NCBI GenBank assembly: GCA_029265905.1
Contig: JAJUGR010000004.1
Coordinates: forward strand, 62,001-126,000
Direction of reading: 5' to 3'
Length of the DNA: 64,000 nt
Source of the DNA: Sporomusaceae bacterium
Lineage (GTDB): Bacteria > Bacillota > Negativicutes > Acidaminococcales > JAJUGR01
Below, piece by piece: positions 1 to 12,776 of the stretch. The translations under genes were made by a program, and so were the position numbers. The notes below the pieces were generated by a model, which was not told the origin of the DNA, searched no databases, and saw nothing but the letters and a program-made list of their open reading frames with translations. Position 1 is the first letter of the stretch. The number at the start of each line of letters is the position of its first letter.

Positions 1-440
1 GAACCCGTCGGATTCACCGCGACAATCGCCGCGCCGTTTTGGCCGCGCACGCGATAACCGTCGGCCGTAACGAGCTGATTCTGGTCATTGAGTCGGAAGG
101 AGCCGTCCCGCGTGTAGCGGACGCCTTGCGGCGCATCAACGCCGAAAAAGCCATCCCCTTCGATGGCCACATTCAACGGATTTTCAGTTGTTTTCAAGGT
201 GCCGGCGGCATGGCTGGCCACGTTGGCGACCACTTCCGCTCCCCCGCCCATGCGTCCGATCGCCGGCTGCTCGGCGCCGTCATTGATGCGCTGCAGCAAG
301 ATATTGTGAAACTCCGAAGTGACGGTCGCGTCCTTTTTATAACCGGCCGTATCCGCATTGGCCAAATTATTGGCAATGGTGTCCGTACGAAGGCCCTCGG
401 CAATCATGCCGGAAGCAGCTGTATACAGTCCTCGCAGCAA
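1..440 (-). CDS. flhO: Flagellar basal-body rod protein, FlgF/FlgG (FlhO) type, C-terminus cut off by window edge
   Basis: Translation from a TTG start at 440 gives about 146 residues that match the N-terminal half of FlgF/FlgG rod proteins. The opening reads LRGLYTAASGM, followed by the rod-family motif NNLANADTAGYKKD, and then the hook-type segment NPLNVAIEGDGFF with RYTRDGSF. A GGAAGG ribosome site lies seven bases before the TTG, and there is no suitable ATG nearby. It follows mbl on the same strand, which is the Bacillus subtilis order mbl-flhO-flhP, so a second rod gene is expected just outside the window. FlgF versus FlgG cannot be separated without the C-terminus. The protein builds the periplasmic rod of the flagellum. 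Confidence 0.85.
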   Translation of the reverse strand, partial: MLRGLYTAASGMIAEGLRTDTIANNLANADTAGYKKDATVTSEFHNILLQRINDGAEQPAIGRMGGGAEVVANVASHAAGTLKTTENPLNVAIEGDGFFGVDAPQGVRYTRDGSFRLNDQNQLVTADGYRVRGQNGAAIVAVNPTG

Positions 441-521
441 AGAAGCACCTTCCTTCTATGTAAATCGTTCGCGGGCCGAGCCGGCCCGCTACGATATATA
501 TCGACAAAATCGGATCAACAG

Positions 522-1553
522 TTAAGGGTGGGATACGCTATTTTTTTGCAGCGTGGACAGGCTGTCCTGCAATTTCCCCAGCGAATCAAGCGCTTTGCCC
601 GCGCCGAGCGCGACGCAGGAGAGCGGATCTTCCGCCAGGTAAGTGGGGATGCCCGTCGCATCGTTGATCAAGCGGTCAAGCCCTTCCAAGAGAGCGCCGC
701 CGCCCGTCATGACAATGCCGCGGTCAACAATGTCGGCGGCCAGTTCCGGCGGGGTCTTTTCCAGCACGGACTTCACGCACTCGACGATGAGGGAAACCGG
801 CTCCGCCAAGGCATCGCGCGTTTCATCCGAGTTGATCCGGATCGTTTTCGGCAGGCCGGAAACGAGATCGCGGCCGCGAATTTCAATCGTCTCGTTGCGG
901 CCGCGCGGATAAGCGCTGCCCACGCTGATTTTGATTTCCTCCGCCGTACGCTCGCCGATCAGGATGTTATACTCCTTTTTGACGTAGCGGACAATCGCCT
1001 CATCAAACTTATCGCCGCCGATGCGCAGCGAATCGCTGACGACGATGCCGCCCAGGCTCAATACCGCCACGTCCGTGGTGCCGCCGCCAATGTCAACCAC
1101 CATGGAGCCGCACGGTTCGGCAATGTCAAGGCCGGCGCCCAGCGCGGCCGCCAGCGGCTCTTCAATCAGGTAGGTTTTTGCCGCACCGGCTTGCATCGCC
1201 GCTTCCAACACAGCGCGTTTTTCCACGGTCGTTACGCCCGAGGGAATGCAAATCATGATGCGCGGCTTAAAGAACATGCTCTTTCCCGCCACCTTTTGAA
1301 TGAAGTGGCGCAGCATGCTTTCCGTCGTGTCGTAATCGGCAATAACGCCTTCGCGCAGCGGGCGGATGGCAATGATGTTGCCGGGCGTTCTGCCCAGCAT
1401 GCGCCGCGCTTCCTCGCCAATCGCCAGCACGCGGTTCGTGTCGCGGTCAAGCGCGACAACCGACGGTTCGCGCAGCACAATGCCTTTGCCTTTTATATAG
1501 ACCAATACGTTGGCCGTTCCCAAGTCAACCCCGATATCCATACTCCGAAACAT
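522..1553 (-). CDS. mbl: Rod-shape-determining actin homologue, Mbl/MreB family
   Basis: The 343-residue product has the actin-fold ATPase motifs: phosphate-1 [10 protein letters not shown] near residues 10-19, phosphate-2 [13 protein letters not shown], and an adenosine segment [14 protein letters not shown] near the C-terminus. These proteins form membrane-bound filaments that orient lateral cell-wall synthesis. I chose ATG 1553 (MFRSMDIG), which has a GAGGAG ribosome site about seven bases upstream. The frame stays open 19 codons further, but without a better site. Position between murA and a flagellar rod gene is the reason for calling it mbl rather than the mreB of the mreBCD operon. In B. 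subtilis, spoIID, spoIIQ and spoIIID lie between murA and mbl; here only about 66 bases separate them. Confidence 0.9.
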   Translation of the reverse strand: MFRSMDIGVDLGTANVLVYIKGKGIVLREPSVVALDRDTNRVLAIGEEARRMLGRTPGNIIAIRPLREGVIADYDTTESMLRHFIQKVAGKSMFFKPRIMICIPSGVTTVEKRAVLEAAMQAGAAKTYLIEEPLAAALGAGLDIAEPCGSMVVDIGGGTTDVAVLSLGGIVVSDSLRIGGDKFDEAIVRYVKKEYNILIGERTAEEIKISVGSAYPRGRNETIEIRGRDLVSGLPKTIRINSDETRDALAEPVSLIVECVKSVLEKTPPELAADIVDRGIVMTGGGALLEGLDRLINDATGIPTYLAEDPLSCVALGAGKALDSLGKLQDSLSTLQKNSVSHP

Positions 1554-1619
1554 AACTGGGTGCTCCTCTCCTATTTGCCCATGCTTTAATTTGATTTTGC
1601 CCAAAAACAACCGTTTTTG

Positions 1620-2879
1620 CTAGCCTTTGACCCGCGTGATGTCGGCGCCAAGCGAGCGGAACTTGTCAACCAAGCCCTCATAGCCCCGGTCGATATGGTG
1701 GATGCAGCCGATCTCCGTTTCGCCCTCGGCGACCAGTCCGGCCAAAACCATCGCCGCGCCGGCGCGCAAGTCCGTCGCTTTCACCGGACAGCCGGTCAGC
1801 TTCTTTACGCCTTCGATCACGGCGCTGCGGCCGTCGACCTTGATATTGGCGCCCATGCGCTTCAATTCGTCGACATGCATGAACCGGTTTTCAAACACCG
1901 TTTCCGTGATCAGGCCCGTGCCCTCGGCCATCGTCGCCATGGCCATCATTTGGGCCTGCATATCGGTCGGAAAGCCAGGATAGGGAAGGGTTTTGATATC
2001 GACGGCCTTGAATTTCCCGCTCGAGACGATGCGCACGCCGCGGATATCCTCCTCAACCGTGACGCCGGCCTCCTTGAGTTTGGCGACGACCGGTTTCAAG
2101 TGCTCAGTCAAGACGTTGTCGATCCGCACGTCGCCGCCCGCCATCGCCGCCGCCACCATGTAGGTGCCGGCTTCAATCCGGTCGGGAATGACAGTATACT
2201 CATGGCCGTGCATGGCGGCCACGCCGTCGATGCGGATGACGTTCGTCCCGGCGCCGCGCACCTTGGCGCCCATAATATTGAGGTAGTTGGCCAAATCGAC
2301 GATCTCCGGCTCCTGGGCCGGATTTTCCAAAATCGTCTGGCCTTTGGCCAACGCCGCCGCCATCATGATGTTCTCCGTTGCGCCGACGCTGGGGAAATCA
2401 AGATAAATCCGGGCGCCGACAAGGCCCTTGGGCGCCCGGGCTTCAATATAGCCATGCCCCATTTCAATCGTGGCGCCCAGCGCCTCGAACCCTTTTAAAT
2501 GAATGTCGATCGGCCGCGTCCCGATCGCGCAGCCGCCGGGTTGCGAAATGCGCGCATGACCCTTGCGGGCCAACAGCGGCCCCATCACCAAAAACGAGGC
2601 GCGCATGCGGCGCACCAGTTCATACGGCGCCTCGCAGCTCGTAATCTCCCGGCTGTCGACGTATAATTCATTGGGCGCGCTGCGGTCTACGGGCACGCCA
2701 AGGCTGCCGAGCACCTCCGAGATCGTGTGCACATCTTCCAAAGCAGGTATATCAACAAGCCTGCTGGGCGTTTCCCCCAGCAACGATGCTGCAATAATTG
2801 GCAGAACGGCATTTTTTGCCCCGCTGGCTTTTACAGTACCATAAAGTTTGTTGCCACCGCGAACGAGCAGTTTTTCCAC
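1620..2879 (-). CDS. murA: UDP-N-acetylglucosamine 1-carboxyvinyltransferase MurA
   Basis: MurA transfers enolpyruvate from PEP to UDP-GlcNAc, the first committed step of peptidoglycan synthesis, in the cytoplasm. The product is 419 residues, the usual length. It starts [13 protein letters not shown], has the substrate motif [10 protein letters not shown] near residue 20, and the fosfomycin-sensitive catalytic cysteine C117 in [12 protein letters not shown] prefer GTG 2879, preceded by AGGAGG at nine bases, over an upstream in-frame start that would add 12 residues. It follows the ATP synthase operon, but a terminator and a 64-bp palindrome intervene. AT-rich sequence around 2940-2990 probably carries its own promoter. 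Confidence 0.95.
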   Translation of the reverse strand: MEKLLVRGGNKLYGTVKASGAKNAVLPIIAASLLGETPSRLVDIPALEDVHTISEVLGSLGVPVDRSAPNELYVDSREITSCEAPYELVRRMRASFLVMGPLLARKGHARISQPGGCAIGTRPIDIHLKGFEALGATIEMGHGYIEARAPKGLVGARIYLDFPSVGATENIMMAAALAKGQTILENPAQEPEIVDLANYLNIMGAKVRGAGTNVIRIDGVAAMHGHEYTVIPDRIEAGTYMVAAAMAGGDVRIDNVLTEHLKPVVAKLKEAGVTVEEDIRGVRIVSSGKFKAVDIKTLPYPGFPTDMQAQMMAMATMAEGTGLITETVFENRFMHVDELKRMGANIKVDGRSAVIEGVKKLTGCPVKATDLRAGAAMVLAGLVAEGETEIGCIHHIDRGYEGLVDKFRSLGADITRVKG

Positions 2880-3010
2880 GCTGTTGTTCCTCCTGAATGA
2901 CCTAAAGGCCGGCAAAGTTTAACTCATTTCATACAAGTGCTATTTTAGTTTATCATTGACATACATATACAAGCAAGGGAGGAAGCCTGACAAGTTTGTT
3001 ATATTTCTGG

Positions 3011-3074
3011 TGTGACAACGGGGACGGCCCCCCTGTCACGCTAGCGTGACAGGGGGGCCGTCCCCGTTGTCACA
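3011..3074. repeat. 64-bp perfect palindrome made of two inverted REP-like units
   Basis: Bases 3011-3042 are the exact reverse complement of 3043-3074, with CT|AG at the centre. Each arm is one unit of the form GTGACAACGGGGACGG followed by CCCCCCTGTCAC. A diverged single unit of the same family lies at 17181-17210. The shape is that of a bacterial REP doublet (BIME). From memory, similar GGGGACGG-containing repeats occur in many clostridial genomes; I cannot count genomic copies here. It sits between the atpC terminator and the murA promoter region. Confidence 0.85.
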
Positions 3075-3101
3075 AAAACGGCGGCCAAAGCCGCCGTTTT
3101 T
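3074..3101 (-). terminator. Intrinsic terminator of the atp operon
   Basis: A 12-bp perfect stem (arms 3074-3085 and 3090-3101, loop CAAA) ends in five Ts on the minus strand, three bases after the atpC stop codon. The REP doublet abuts it directly downstream. Confidence 0.85.
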
Positions 3102-3103
3102 GC

Positions 3104-3526
3104 TTATTTCAGATGCAGTTTCGTCATCGCGACCGCTTTCAAACGAGCCAGGGCGCGTTTGAGGGCGACCTCCGCCCGCGCCACATCGATCGAAGGGCTG
3201 CGTTTTCTGAGCCGCGCTTCGGCGCGCTCCTTCGCCGATTCGGCACGCTTGACGTCGATTTCCGACGGCATTTCGCCGACCGGCGTCAAAATCGTAATCT
3301 TATTGTCCTTCACTTCCATGAATCCGCCGCACACCGCAATATAGGAATCCGGTGCATTGGCAAACTTCATTTTGACCGGCCAGATGGCCAGCGAGGTGAT
3401 CAACGGGGCGTGATTGGGCAAAATGCCAATATCGCCGTCAATCGCACGCGCCACGACCATGGTGGCTTCCGCTGACAACAACAGGCGGTCAGGGGTAATG
3501 ATCTCTACTCGGATCGTCTTATCCAC
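3104..3526 (-). CDS. atpC: ATP synthase F1 subunit epsilon
   Basis: The 140-residue product has the N-terminal beta-sandwich of epsilon subunits (VEIITPDRLLLSAEA, then GDIGILPNHAPLITSL) and a C-terminal helical hairpin rich in Arg, Lys and Ala (about residues 90-140). Epsilon joins gamma to the c-ring and inhibits ATP hydrolysis. It is the last gene of the atp operon, three bases after atpD, and is followed by an intrinsic terminator. Confidence 0.95.
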   Translation of the reverse strand: MDKTIRVEIITPDRLLLSAEATMVVARAIDGDIGILPNHAPLITSLAIWPVKMKFANAPDSYIAVCGGFMEVKDNKITILTPVGEMPSEIDVKRAESAKERAEARLRKRSPSIDVARAEVALKRALARLKAVAMTKLHLK

Positions 3527-3529
3527 CGA

Positions 3530-5811
<2,282 letters not shown>

Positions 5812-5817
5812 GCCCTA

Positions 5818-7924
<2,107 letters not shown>

Positions 7925-7931
<7 letters not shown>

Positions 7932-8425
7932 GGCCTGTTACCTGACGCGTCATCCAGCTTTTCGACAAACTCTCTGACCAGCTTGACATCCGCCTCGCTG
8001 TCCATGTTGCGTCCGACGATTTTCGCCGCCGCCAGCATGGACAGGGAAACGACTTCGCCCCGCAAATCGGCCAGCGCTTTTTGACGTTCCCGTTCAATCT
8101 GATCTTGCGCACTCTTCAGCAGGCGCTCATGCTCTTCCCGCGCCTGGCGAAGCATGCTTTCCTGGGTTTCCGTCGCCAGCTTGTTGGCCCGTTCCAGAAT
8201 TTGTTGCGCTTGTTCCCGGGCATCGGCCAGCTGCTGTTCATATTCTTCCCGGAGTTTGGCGGCCGCGAGCTTATCTGACTCGGCCGCTTCCATATTGGCA
8301 ACAATCTGGCTGCGCCGCGCCTCCATCATTTGAAGCAACGGCTTGTAGGCAAACTTCGCCAAGATAAACATCAAAATCAGGAAATTTATGATTTGCGCAA
8401 TAAGCGTCATATTAATGTTAAACAA
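7925..8425 (-). CDS. atpF: ATP synthase Fo subunit b
   Basis: The product is a single-span membrane protein with a long charged stalk. The hydrophobic segment TLIAQIINFLILMFILAKF sits at about residues 6-24 and is followed by some 140 residues rich in Glu, Gln, Arg and Ala that should form the coiled-coil stator. I chose TTG 8425 (MFNINMTLIAQ), with AAGGGGAG eight bases upstream. This gives 166 residues, the normal size. The frame extends 14 codons further without a better ribosome site. Confidence 0.93.
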
Positions 8426-8503
8426 TCCGGTCGCTCCCCTTTCCAGCAGGTAAAACGCCGCCGGCAAAGCACACTTCGCCGGCAGCTCTAACCTGTCTAT
8501 TTC

Positions 8504-8755
8504 TTACTTTACAAACGGGTTGGCCATGACCAGCACGATGGCGATAACGGCTGCAATGATGGGGATCGACTCGATCAAACCGATTGCGATGAGCATGTTA
8601 ATTTGAAGCGAACCTTTTTCTTCCGGTTGACGCGCCATGCATTCCAACGCTTTCGCCGCAACATTGCTGTCGCCGGTAGCCGCGCCAAACGCTGCAATAG
8701 CGATAGCAAAAGATGCAGCCAAAACGGACGCAGCAACGATAATTGCCTTTTCCAC
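8504..8755 (-). CDS. atpE: ATP synthase Fo subunit c (rotor ring)
   Basis: The 83-residue hairpin has two hydrophobic helices joined by the polar loop ARQPEEKG (residues 41-48). The ion-binding carboxylate is E62 in GLIESIPII. Aligned by hand on the ARQPE loop with the Na+-binding Ilyobacter c subunit, S63 matches its Ser66. An aspartate, D29, falls where that protein has Gln32. Position 65 is Pro, as in proton-type subunits. Ion specificity is therefore not settled by sequence and is discussed as a finding. Spacing from atpB and atpF is short and each gene has its own ribosome site. Confidence 0.97.
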   Translation of the reverse strand: MEKAIIVAASVLAASFAIAIAAFGAATGDSNVAAKALECMARQPEEKGSLQINMLIAIGLIESIPIIAAVIAIVLVMANPFVK

Positions 8756-8817
8756 GTAAATTTCCTCCTTTCCTTCCTCAGTCTTAATACAGGCGTTATG
8801 CCTGACGAGGCAGCATT

Positions 8818-9480
8818 TTAGTGTCCTGATTTAAAGGCGTTTGACAAATAGGACATCGAGAGAATGGAAAAGATCAGCGCCTGCAGTATGCCAACCACAA
8901 AGCTGAAGGCCAGCCAGGCAGTCGGGATGACAAACGGCACTAACACCCCTAATACAACCAACAAAATTTCACCGGCAAGGATGTTGCCGAAGAGACGGAA
9001 GGCCAGCGTCATCGGCTTTGAGACTTCCTCAATGATGTTGATCGGTAAAAACAGCGGATGCGGCTTGACAAAATGCGACATGTGGTGGAAAAAACCTTTT
9101 TGCCGACATCCCAGAATATGCACGCTCAGCACAACCATTACGGCCATGCCCAGCGTGGTGTTAATGTCATTCGTCGGGGAAGCAAGCCCCGGCACCATGC
9201 CTAACTCATTCGACACCAGCAGAAATAAGAACAGAGTGATGATGAACGGGGCCATAAACCGACCTTCTTTACCCATGTTCTTATCCATCAGGTCAGTCAG
9301 AAAATCGATAACCGCCTCCAGCACATTCTGCGCCCCGCCGGGAATCATCTGCAGGTTGCGCGTCGCCAACATCACTATGGCAAAAACGATCGCCATGACA
9401 AGCCAGGTGATCAGCAGCGTATTTACGTTCACTGTCATCCCGCCGAAAATCTCCCTCGCGCCGTAATGAACAAACTCCAT
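8818..9480 (-). CDS. atpB: ATP synthase Fo subunit a
   Basis: The 220-residue membrane protein has about five hydrophobic segments. It carries the essential stator arginine R162 in the conserved helix TLAFRLFGNILAGE, plus the conserved NELGMVPG motif near residue 91. It forms the half-channels against the c-ring. The short N-terminus and overall length are those of the compact Firmicute form. It follows atpI and precedes atpE in the operon. Confidence 0.96.
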   Translation of the reverse strand: MEFVHYGAREIFGGMTVNVNTLLITWLVMAIVFAIVMLATRNLQMIPGGAQNVLEAVIDFLTDLMDKNMGKEGRFMAPFIITLFLFLLVSNELGMVPGLASPTNDINTTLGMAVMVVLSVHILGCRQKGFFHHMSHFVKPHPLFLPINIIEEVSKPMTLAFRLFGNILAGEILLVVLGVLVPFVIPTAWLAFSFVVGILQALIFSILSMSYLSNAFKSGH

Positions 9481-9523
9481 ACAAACTCACCCCCTTTTTT
9501 ATTCAAAGAATCGTTTATTCACC

Positions 9524-9904
9524 TCAAACCCTTCTCCTTCGGTAAGCCAGCCAGATTGCATCAAGCAAGGTTATGGCATGCACAGCAAGAACGGCAATCA
9601 TTACCGCCGCCATGGCAAGACCGGCCTTAATCGAGAGAAGCGCGGCGGCCGTCATGACCGCCAAACGCGCCATCCAGCTCTTGCGCATTCCCGCAAGCGC
9701 CTTTTGGGGCGATTTGTCAAGATTACGGGCAACCGAGCGGTACATGATGAGGTAGTCGACAAGGCCGATTAACGTCCCTGCCAGCCATCCCCAGGCAAAC
9801 TGCACGTTGCCGTTCCCGTAGCAAAAAGCGCCAACGCCGCCCGCTACCAGCAGCGTATGCACAAAGGTTGTGCCGATATCAAGCGTAAAAGCTTCCGGTT
9901 TCAT
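9524..9904 (-). CDS. atpI: ATP synthase subunit I family membrane protein
   Basis: The 126-residue product has four predicted hydrophobic segments (about residues 12-30, 35-53, 75-92 and 95-115). It has the family-like stretch FAWGWLAGTLIGLVDYLIMYRSV. AtpI-type proteins help c-ring assembly in some bacteria. Evidence here is position between atpZ and atpB, size and hydropathy; no catalytic motif exists to check. The C-terminal AYRRRRV is strongly basic. Confidence 0.75.
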   Translation of the reverse strand: MKPEAFTLDIGTTFVHTLLVAGGVGAFCYGNGNVQFAWGWLAGTLIGLVDYLIMYRSVARNLDKSPQKALAGMRKSWMARLAVMTAAALLSIKAGLAMAAVMIAVLAVHAITLLDAIWLAYRRRRV

Positions 9905-9925
9905 TGCGTATGTATCTCCACATCA

Positions 9926-10156
9926 TCAACCTTTCGTGCCGTTGAAGTAATCCCGGCGCAAGATGTTGTAGACAGACCAAACGGCGGTAATCATGCCAAG
10001 CAAAATCCCGCCGATCCTGCCCCATGGATATGCGTCCAGCGCCGCATCCACCCACTTGCCGAGGTAAAAACCGACAACCAGGTTGGACACAACCGTCACG
10101 CCGACAGTCGTGACAAAGCTGAGCGCGGCGACCAATTGCTCTCTTCGCGACTTCAC
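9926..10156 (-). CDS. atpZ: AtpZ/AtpI-type small membrane protein, first gene of the atp operon
   Basis: The 76-residue product has two membrane helices. It shows the AtpZ pattern VVGFYLGKWVDAAL then GRIGGILLGMITAVWSVYNILRR, with the conserved G-x-x-x-G-x-W-x-D core. I chose GTG 10156 because GAGGTG lies six bases upstream; the frame is open to 10219, but the TTG there sits only two bases from its AGGAG. AtpZ proteins accompany F1Fo operons and are thought to aid assembly or cation handling. Part of the atp operon by position (22 bases before atpI). Confidence 0.75.
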   Translation of the reverse strand: MKSRREQLVAALSFVTTVGVTVVSNLVVGFYLGKWVDAALDAYPWGRIGGILLGMITAVWSVYNILRRDYFNGTKG

Positions 10157-10279
10157 AAACGGCACCTCACCAGCAACGCATAGTTGAGACATAAAGGGTT
10201 TATTCGACGAGTCAAACAAAACTCCTGCTAATAATTCTGAGAATTACGCATTTTTTTGAAAGTATTATGTATGTTTTTT

Positions 10280-10329
10280 AAAATAATTAAAACGACAAGA
10301 ACCGCCGCGAAGGAATGTTCTTGTCGTTT
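10280..10329 (-). terminator. Intrinsic terminator after wecB
   Basis: A 13-bp perfect stem (10290-10302 with 10317-10329; arms are AAACGACAAGAAC and its complement) has a 14-base loop. On the minus strand it ends in a T-rich tail (TTTTAATTATTTT). It separates wecB from the atp operon; the remaining sequence to 10156 is AT-rich and should hold the atp promoter. Confidence 0.7.
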
Positions 10330-10388
10330 CCAACGTTCGCACCAACCGCAAACCGCCTGCGCGCAGTTTTTGCCGGTTTTCTATAAGC

Positions 10389-11555
10389 TTATTTTTGCAG
10401 GCCACAGACAAACGCGGTCGGCATCTCTTCCGTCAGGCCGTAGCGATGCAGCAAAAACGCGACAATCCGCTCGGAGGCATGCCCGTCGCCGTAAGGGTTG
10501 CAGGCCTCCGCCATGGCGGCATACGCTTTTTCATCCGCCAGCAGCCGGTGCGCGGCGGCAAACACCGCCTCTTTTTCCGTGCCGACCAAGGCCACAGTAC
10601 CCGCTTCGACCGCTTCCGGCCGTTCGGTCGTATCGCGCAGGACCAGAACCGGCTTGCCCAAAGCCGGCGCCTCCTCCTGGATGCCGCCGGAATCAGTCAA
10701 GACCAAGGCCGCATGCGCCATCAAATTGGCGAACGGCTCATAGTCGAGCGGTTCGATCAGGTTCACCCGGTCAAGTCCGCCGAGTTCCGCCTCCACCACT
10801 TCGCGCACCTTCGGGTTGCGGTGCACCGGGAAGATGATTTCAATGTCATCGTGCGCCTCCAGCAATTGGCGCAGCGCCTGATAAACCTGGCGCATCGGCT
10901 CGCCGAGGTTTTCGCGCCGGTGCGTCGTGACGAGCACCAGGCGCCGCCCGCGCGCGACGGCTGCCGCCAAGACCGGATCGGCAAACTGGTAGCCCGGCTT
11001 GACCGTCGCCTTCAGCGCGTCGATGACGGTATTGCCGGTAACAAAAATGGTCGAAGGCGCGACGTTCTCGGCCAGCAGGTTCGCTTTGGCCGTCTCAGTC
11101 GGCGCAAAATGCCAGTCGGCCATCGCCCCGGTCAGGCGGCGATTCATTTCTTCCGGGAACGGCGAATCCTTGCGGCCGGTGCGCAAGCCCGCTTCAACGT
11201 GGCCCACGGGGATCTGGGCGTAAAACGAAGCCAGGGCGCCGACAAACGTTGTCGTCGTATCGCCATGGACCAGCACGAGGTCGGGCTTGGCTTCCTCCAG
11301 CACCGTCTTGAGACCGGTCAGGGCGCGTCCGGTGATGTCATAGAGGGTTTGACCGGCCGCCATGATGTCGAGGTCATAGTCGGGCGTCAGGGAAAAGAGC
11401 GACAAGACCTGGTCGAGCATCTCGCGATGCTGGGCGGTAACCGCCACGATCGGCTCGATCAAGTCGGCTTGCTTTTTCAATTCCAGCACGACCGGCGCCA
11501 TTTTAATCGCTTCCGGGCGCGTGCCAAACACAGTCATAACACGTAGTTTTTTCAC
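10389..11555 (-). CDS. wecB: UDP-N-acetylglucosamine 2-epimerase, non-hydrolysing
   Basis: The 388-residue enzyme interconverts UDP-GlcNAc and UDP-ManNAc for surface polysaccharide. It starts KLRVMTVFGTRPEAIKMAPVV and contains VHGDTTTTFVGALASFY, HVEAGLRTG and the C-terminal nucleotide motif LTDSGGIQEEAPALGKPVLVLR, all hallmarks of the WecB/MnaA family. The start is GTG 11555 with GGGAGG nine bases upstream. It follows the tagO/wecA homologue on the same strand, though a terminator-like hairpin lies between them. Together they could supply ManNAc-containing undecaprenyl-linked glycans. Confidence 0.93.
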   Translation of the reverse strand: MKKLRVMTVFGTRPEAIKMAPVVLELKKQADLIEPIVAVTAQHREMLDQVLSLFSLTPDYDLDIMAAGQTLYDITGRALTGLKTVLEEAKPDLVLVHGDTTTTFVGALASFYAQIPVGHVEAGLRTGRKDSPFPEEMNRRLTGAMADWHFAPTETAKANLLAENVAPSTIFVTGNTVIDALKATVKPGYQFADPVLAAAVARGRRLVLVTTHRRENLGEPMRQVYQALRQLLEAHDDIEIIFPVHRNPKVREVVEAELGGLDRVNLIEPLDYEPFANLMAHAALVLTDSGGIQEEAPALGKPVLVLRDTTERPEAVEAGTVALVGTEKEAVFAAAHRLLADEKAYAAMAEACNPYGDGHASERIVAFLLHRYGLTEEMPTAFVCGLQK

Positions 11556-11591
11556 TTATGTAGTCCTCCCGTCGCTTGATTGCCAGATAAG

Positions 11592-11633
11592 AAAAAACGA
11601 GTGAAGAGTGAACTTGTCATCACTCGTCACTCG
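11592..11633 (-). terminator. Intrinsic terminator after the tagO/wecA homologue
   Basis: A 14-bp stem (11598-11611 with 11620-11633), built from repeated CGAGTGA-like units, is followed on the minus strand by six Ts (11592-11597). It lies 19 bases after the stop codon at 11652. Confidence 0.75.
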
Positions 11634-11651
11634 TCAGTACCAGCGTGTGCT

Positions 11652-12680
11652 TCAGTGCGTTTCCGCCGATTCAGCGTCGTGCAGGATGCCAATTTTTCTG
11701 GCGCCGACAAACACGACCGCAATGATAACACCGATAATGACCATGGCCGACGTTCTGCTTGCGTCAGCCAGGAGTATTGCGCTGAATCCCAGCCCCGCGC
11801 TGATCACGTACATGAGCAGCACCGTTTGTTTTTGCGAAAGCCCCATCGCCAGCAGGCGGTGGTGCAGGTGGCCCTTGTCCGGCTTGAAAATAGGCTGGCC
11901 GTTGGTATAGCGGCGCACAATCGCAAACGCCGTATCCATGATCGGCAGGCCGAGCGCCACGCCGGGAACAACAAGCGCAATCGTCGCCGCGCTTTTCACC
12001 GCGCCCAGCATGGAGATCGCCGCCAGCATGTAGCCGAGGAACATGCTGCCCGTATCCCCCATGAAGATCGTCGCCGGATTGAAATTGTACTTCATGAAGC
12101 CTGCCGCGCCGCCCGCCAAGGCGGCCGTCAGCACGGCGACCGGATAGAAGCCTTGTTTTAAGGCGACCAGGATGATCGTAACGGCGGCAATGACCGACAC
12201 CCCCGCCGCCAAGCCATCTAACCCATCAATCAAATTGACGACGTTCGTCAGGCTGATCACCCACAAAATGGTGATCGGAATCGCAAAGTATTCCAGATAG
12301 ATATAGCCGCCAAACGGATTCGTAAACCATTCGATGCGGATATCAAAAATAACAAGCACGCTGGCCGCGACGATCTGCCAAAAAAGCTTCACCTTCGCCG
12401 GCAGTTGGTAAATATCGTCAATTATGCCGACAACCAAGATGACGGAGCCGCCAATCAGCAGTCCGACTATTTCTCGGGTCAGGTGCATACTGGCGACAAC
12501 CGCCAACATGAAAGCCAGGTAAATCGCCAAGCCACCCATGCGCGGAATCGGCGTGGTATGGACCTTGCGCGCATCAGGCGCATCCATGGCGCCCCATTTT
12601 ACAGCCAACTGTCTGACCCAGGGCGTCAACAAAACGCTTGCTATCAACGCGACGACAAACGCCACCAGATAGGCTTGCAT
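11652..12680 (-). CDS. tagO: Undecaprenyl-phosphate GlcNAc-1-phosphate transferase, TagO/WecA family
   Basis: This polytopic membrane enzyme (342 residues, about ten hydrophobic segments) belongs to the MraY/WecA superfamily. Family motifs are visible: HTTPIPRMGGLAI, the metal-binding GIIDDIYQLPAKVKLFWQ, NLIDGLDGLAAG, FMGDTGSMFLGY and the cytoplasmic HLHHRLLAMGLSQKQ. It loads GlcNAc-1-P onto undecaprenyl phosphate, starting a lipid-linked glycan. I chose ATG 12680 (MQAYLVAF), with GAGGTG six bases upstream, over an upstream in-frame start. Neighbouring wecB suggests ManNAc is the next sugar. Acceptor specificity cannot be read from sequence. Confidence 0.88.
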   Translation of the reverse strand: MQAYLVAFVVALIASVLLTPWVRQLAVKWGAMDAPDARKVHTTPIPRMGGLAIYLAFMLAVVASMHLTREIVGLLIGGSVILVVGIIDDIYQLPAKVKLFWQIVAASVLVIFDIRIEWFTNPFGGYIYLEYFAIPITILWVISLTNVVNLIDGLDGLAAGVSVIAAVTIILVALKQGFYPVAVLTAALAGGAAGFMKYNFNPATIFMGDTGSMFLGYMLAAISMLGAVKSAATIALVVPGVALGLPIMDTAFAIVRRYTNGQPIFKPDKGHLHHRLLAMGLSQKQTVLLMYVISAGLGFSAILLADASRTSAMVIIGVIIAVVFVGARKIGILHDAESAETH

Positions 12681-12776
12681 GTACAGCACCTCTTTAATTA
12701 CATATTCATTTAGTATTCCACTAGACATCATCGCTAGTTTACTCCAGCAAAGGCCCGCTTGTCAATGATAAGTCGA

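Noticed and set aside
441..521. GC-rich hairpin between mbl and the flagellar rod gene (arms 471-477 and 483-489) as a terminator
   Set aside because: No T-run follows on the minus strand, and mbl-flhO are usually linked; at most it modulates read-through.
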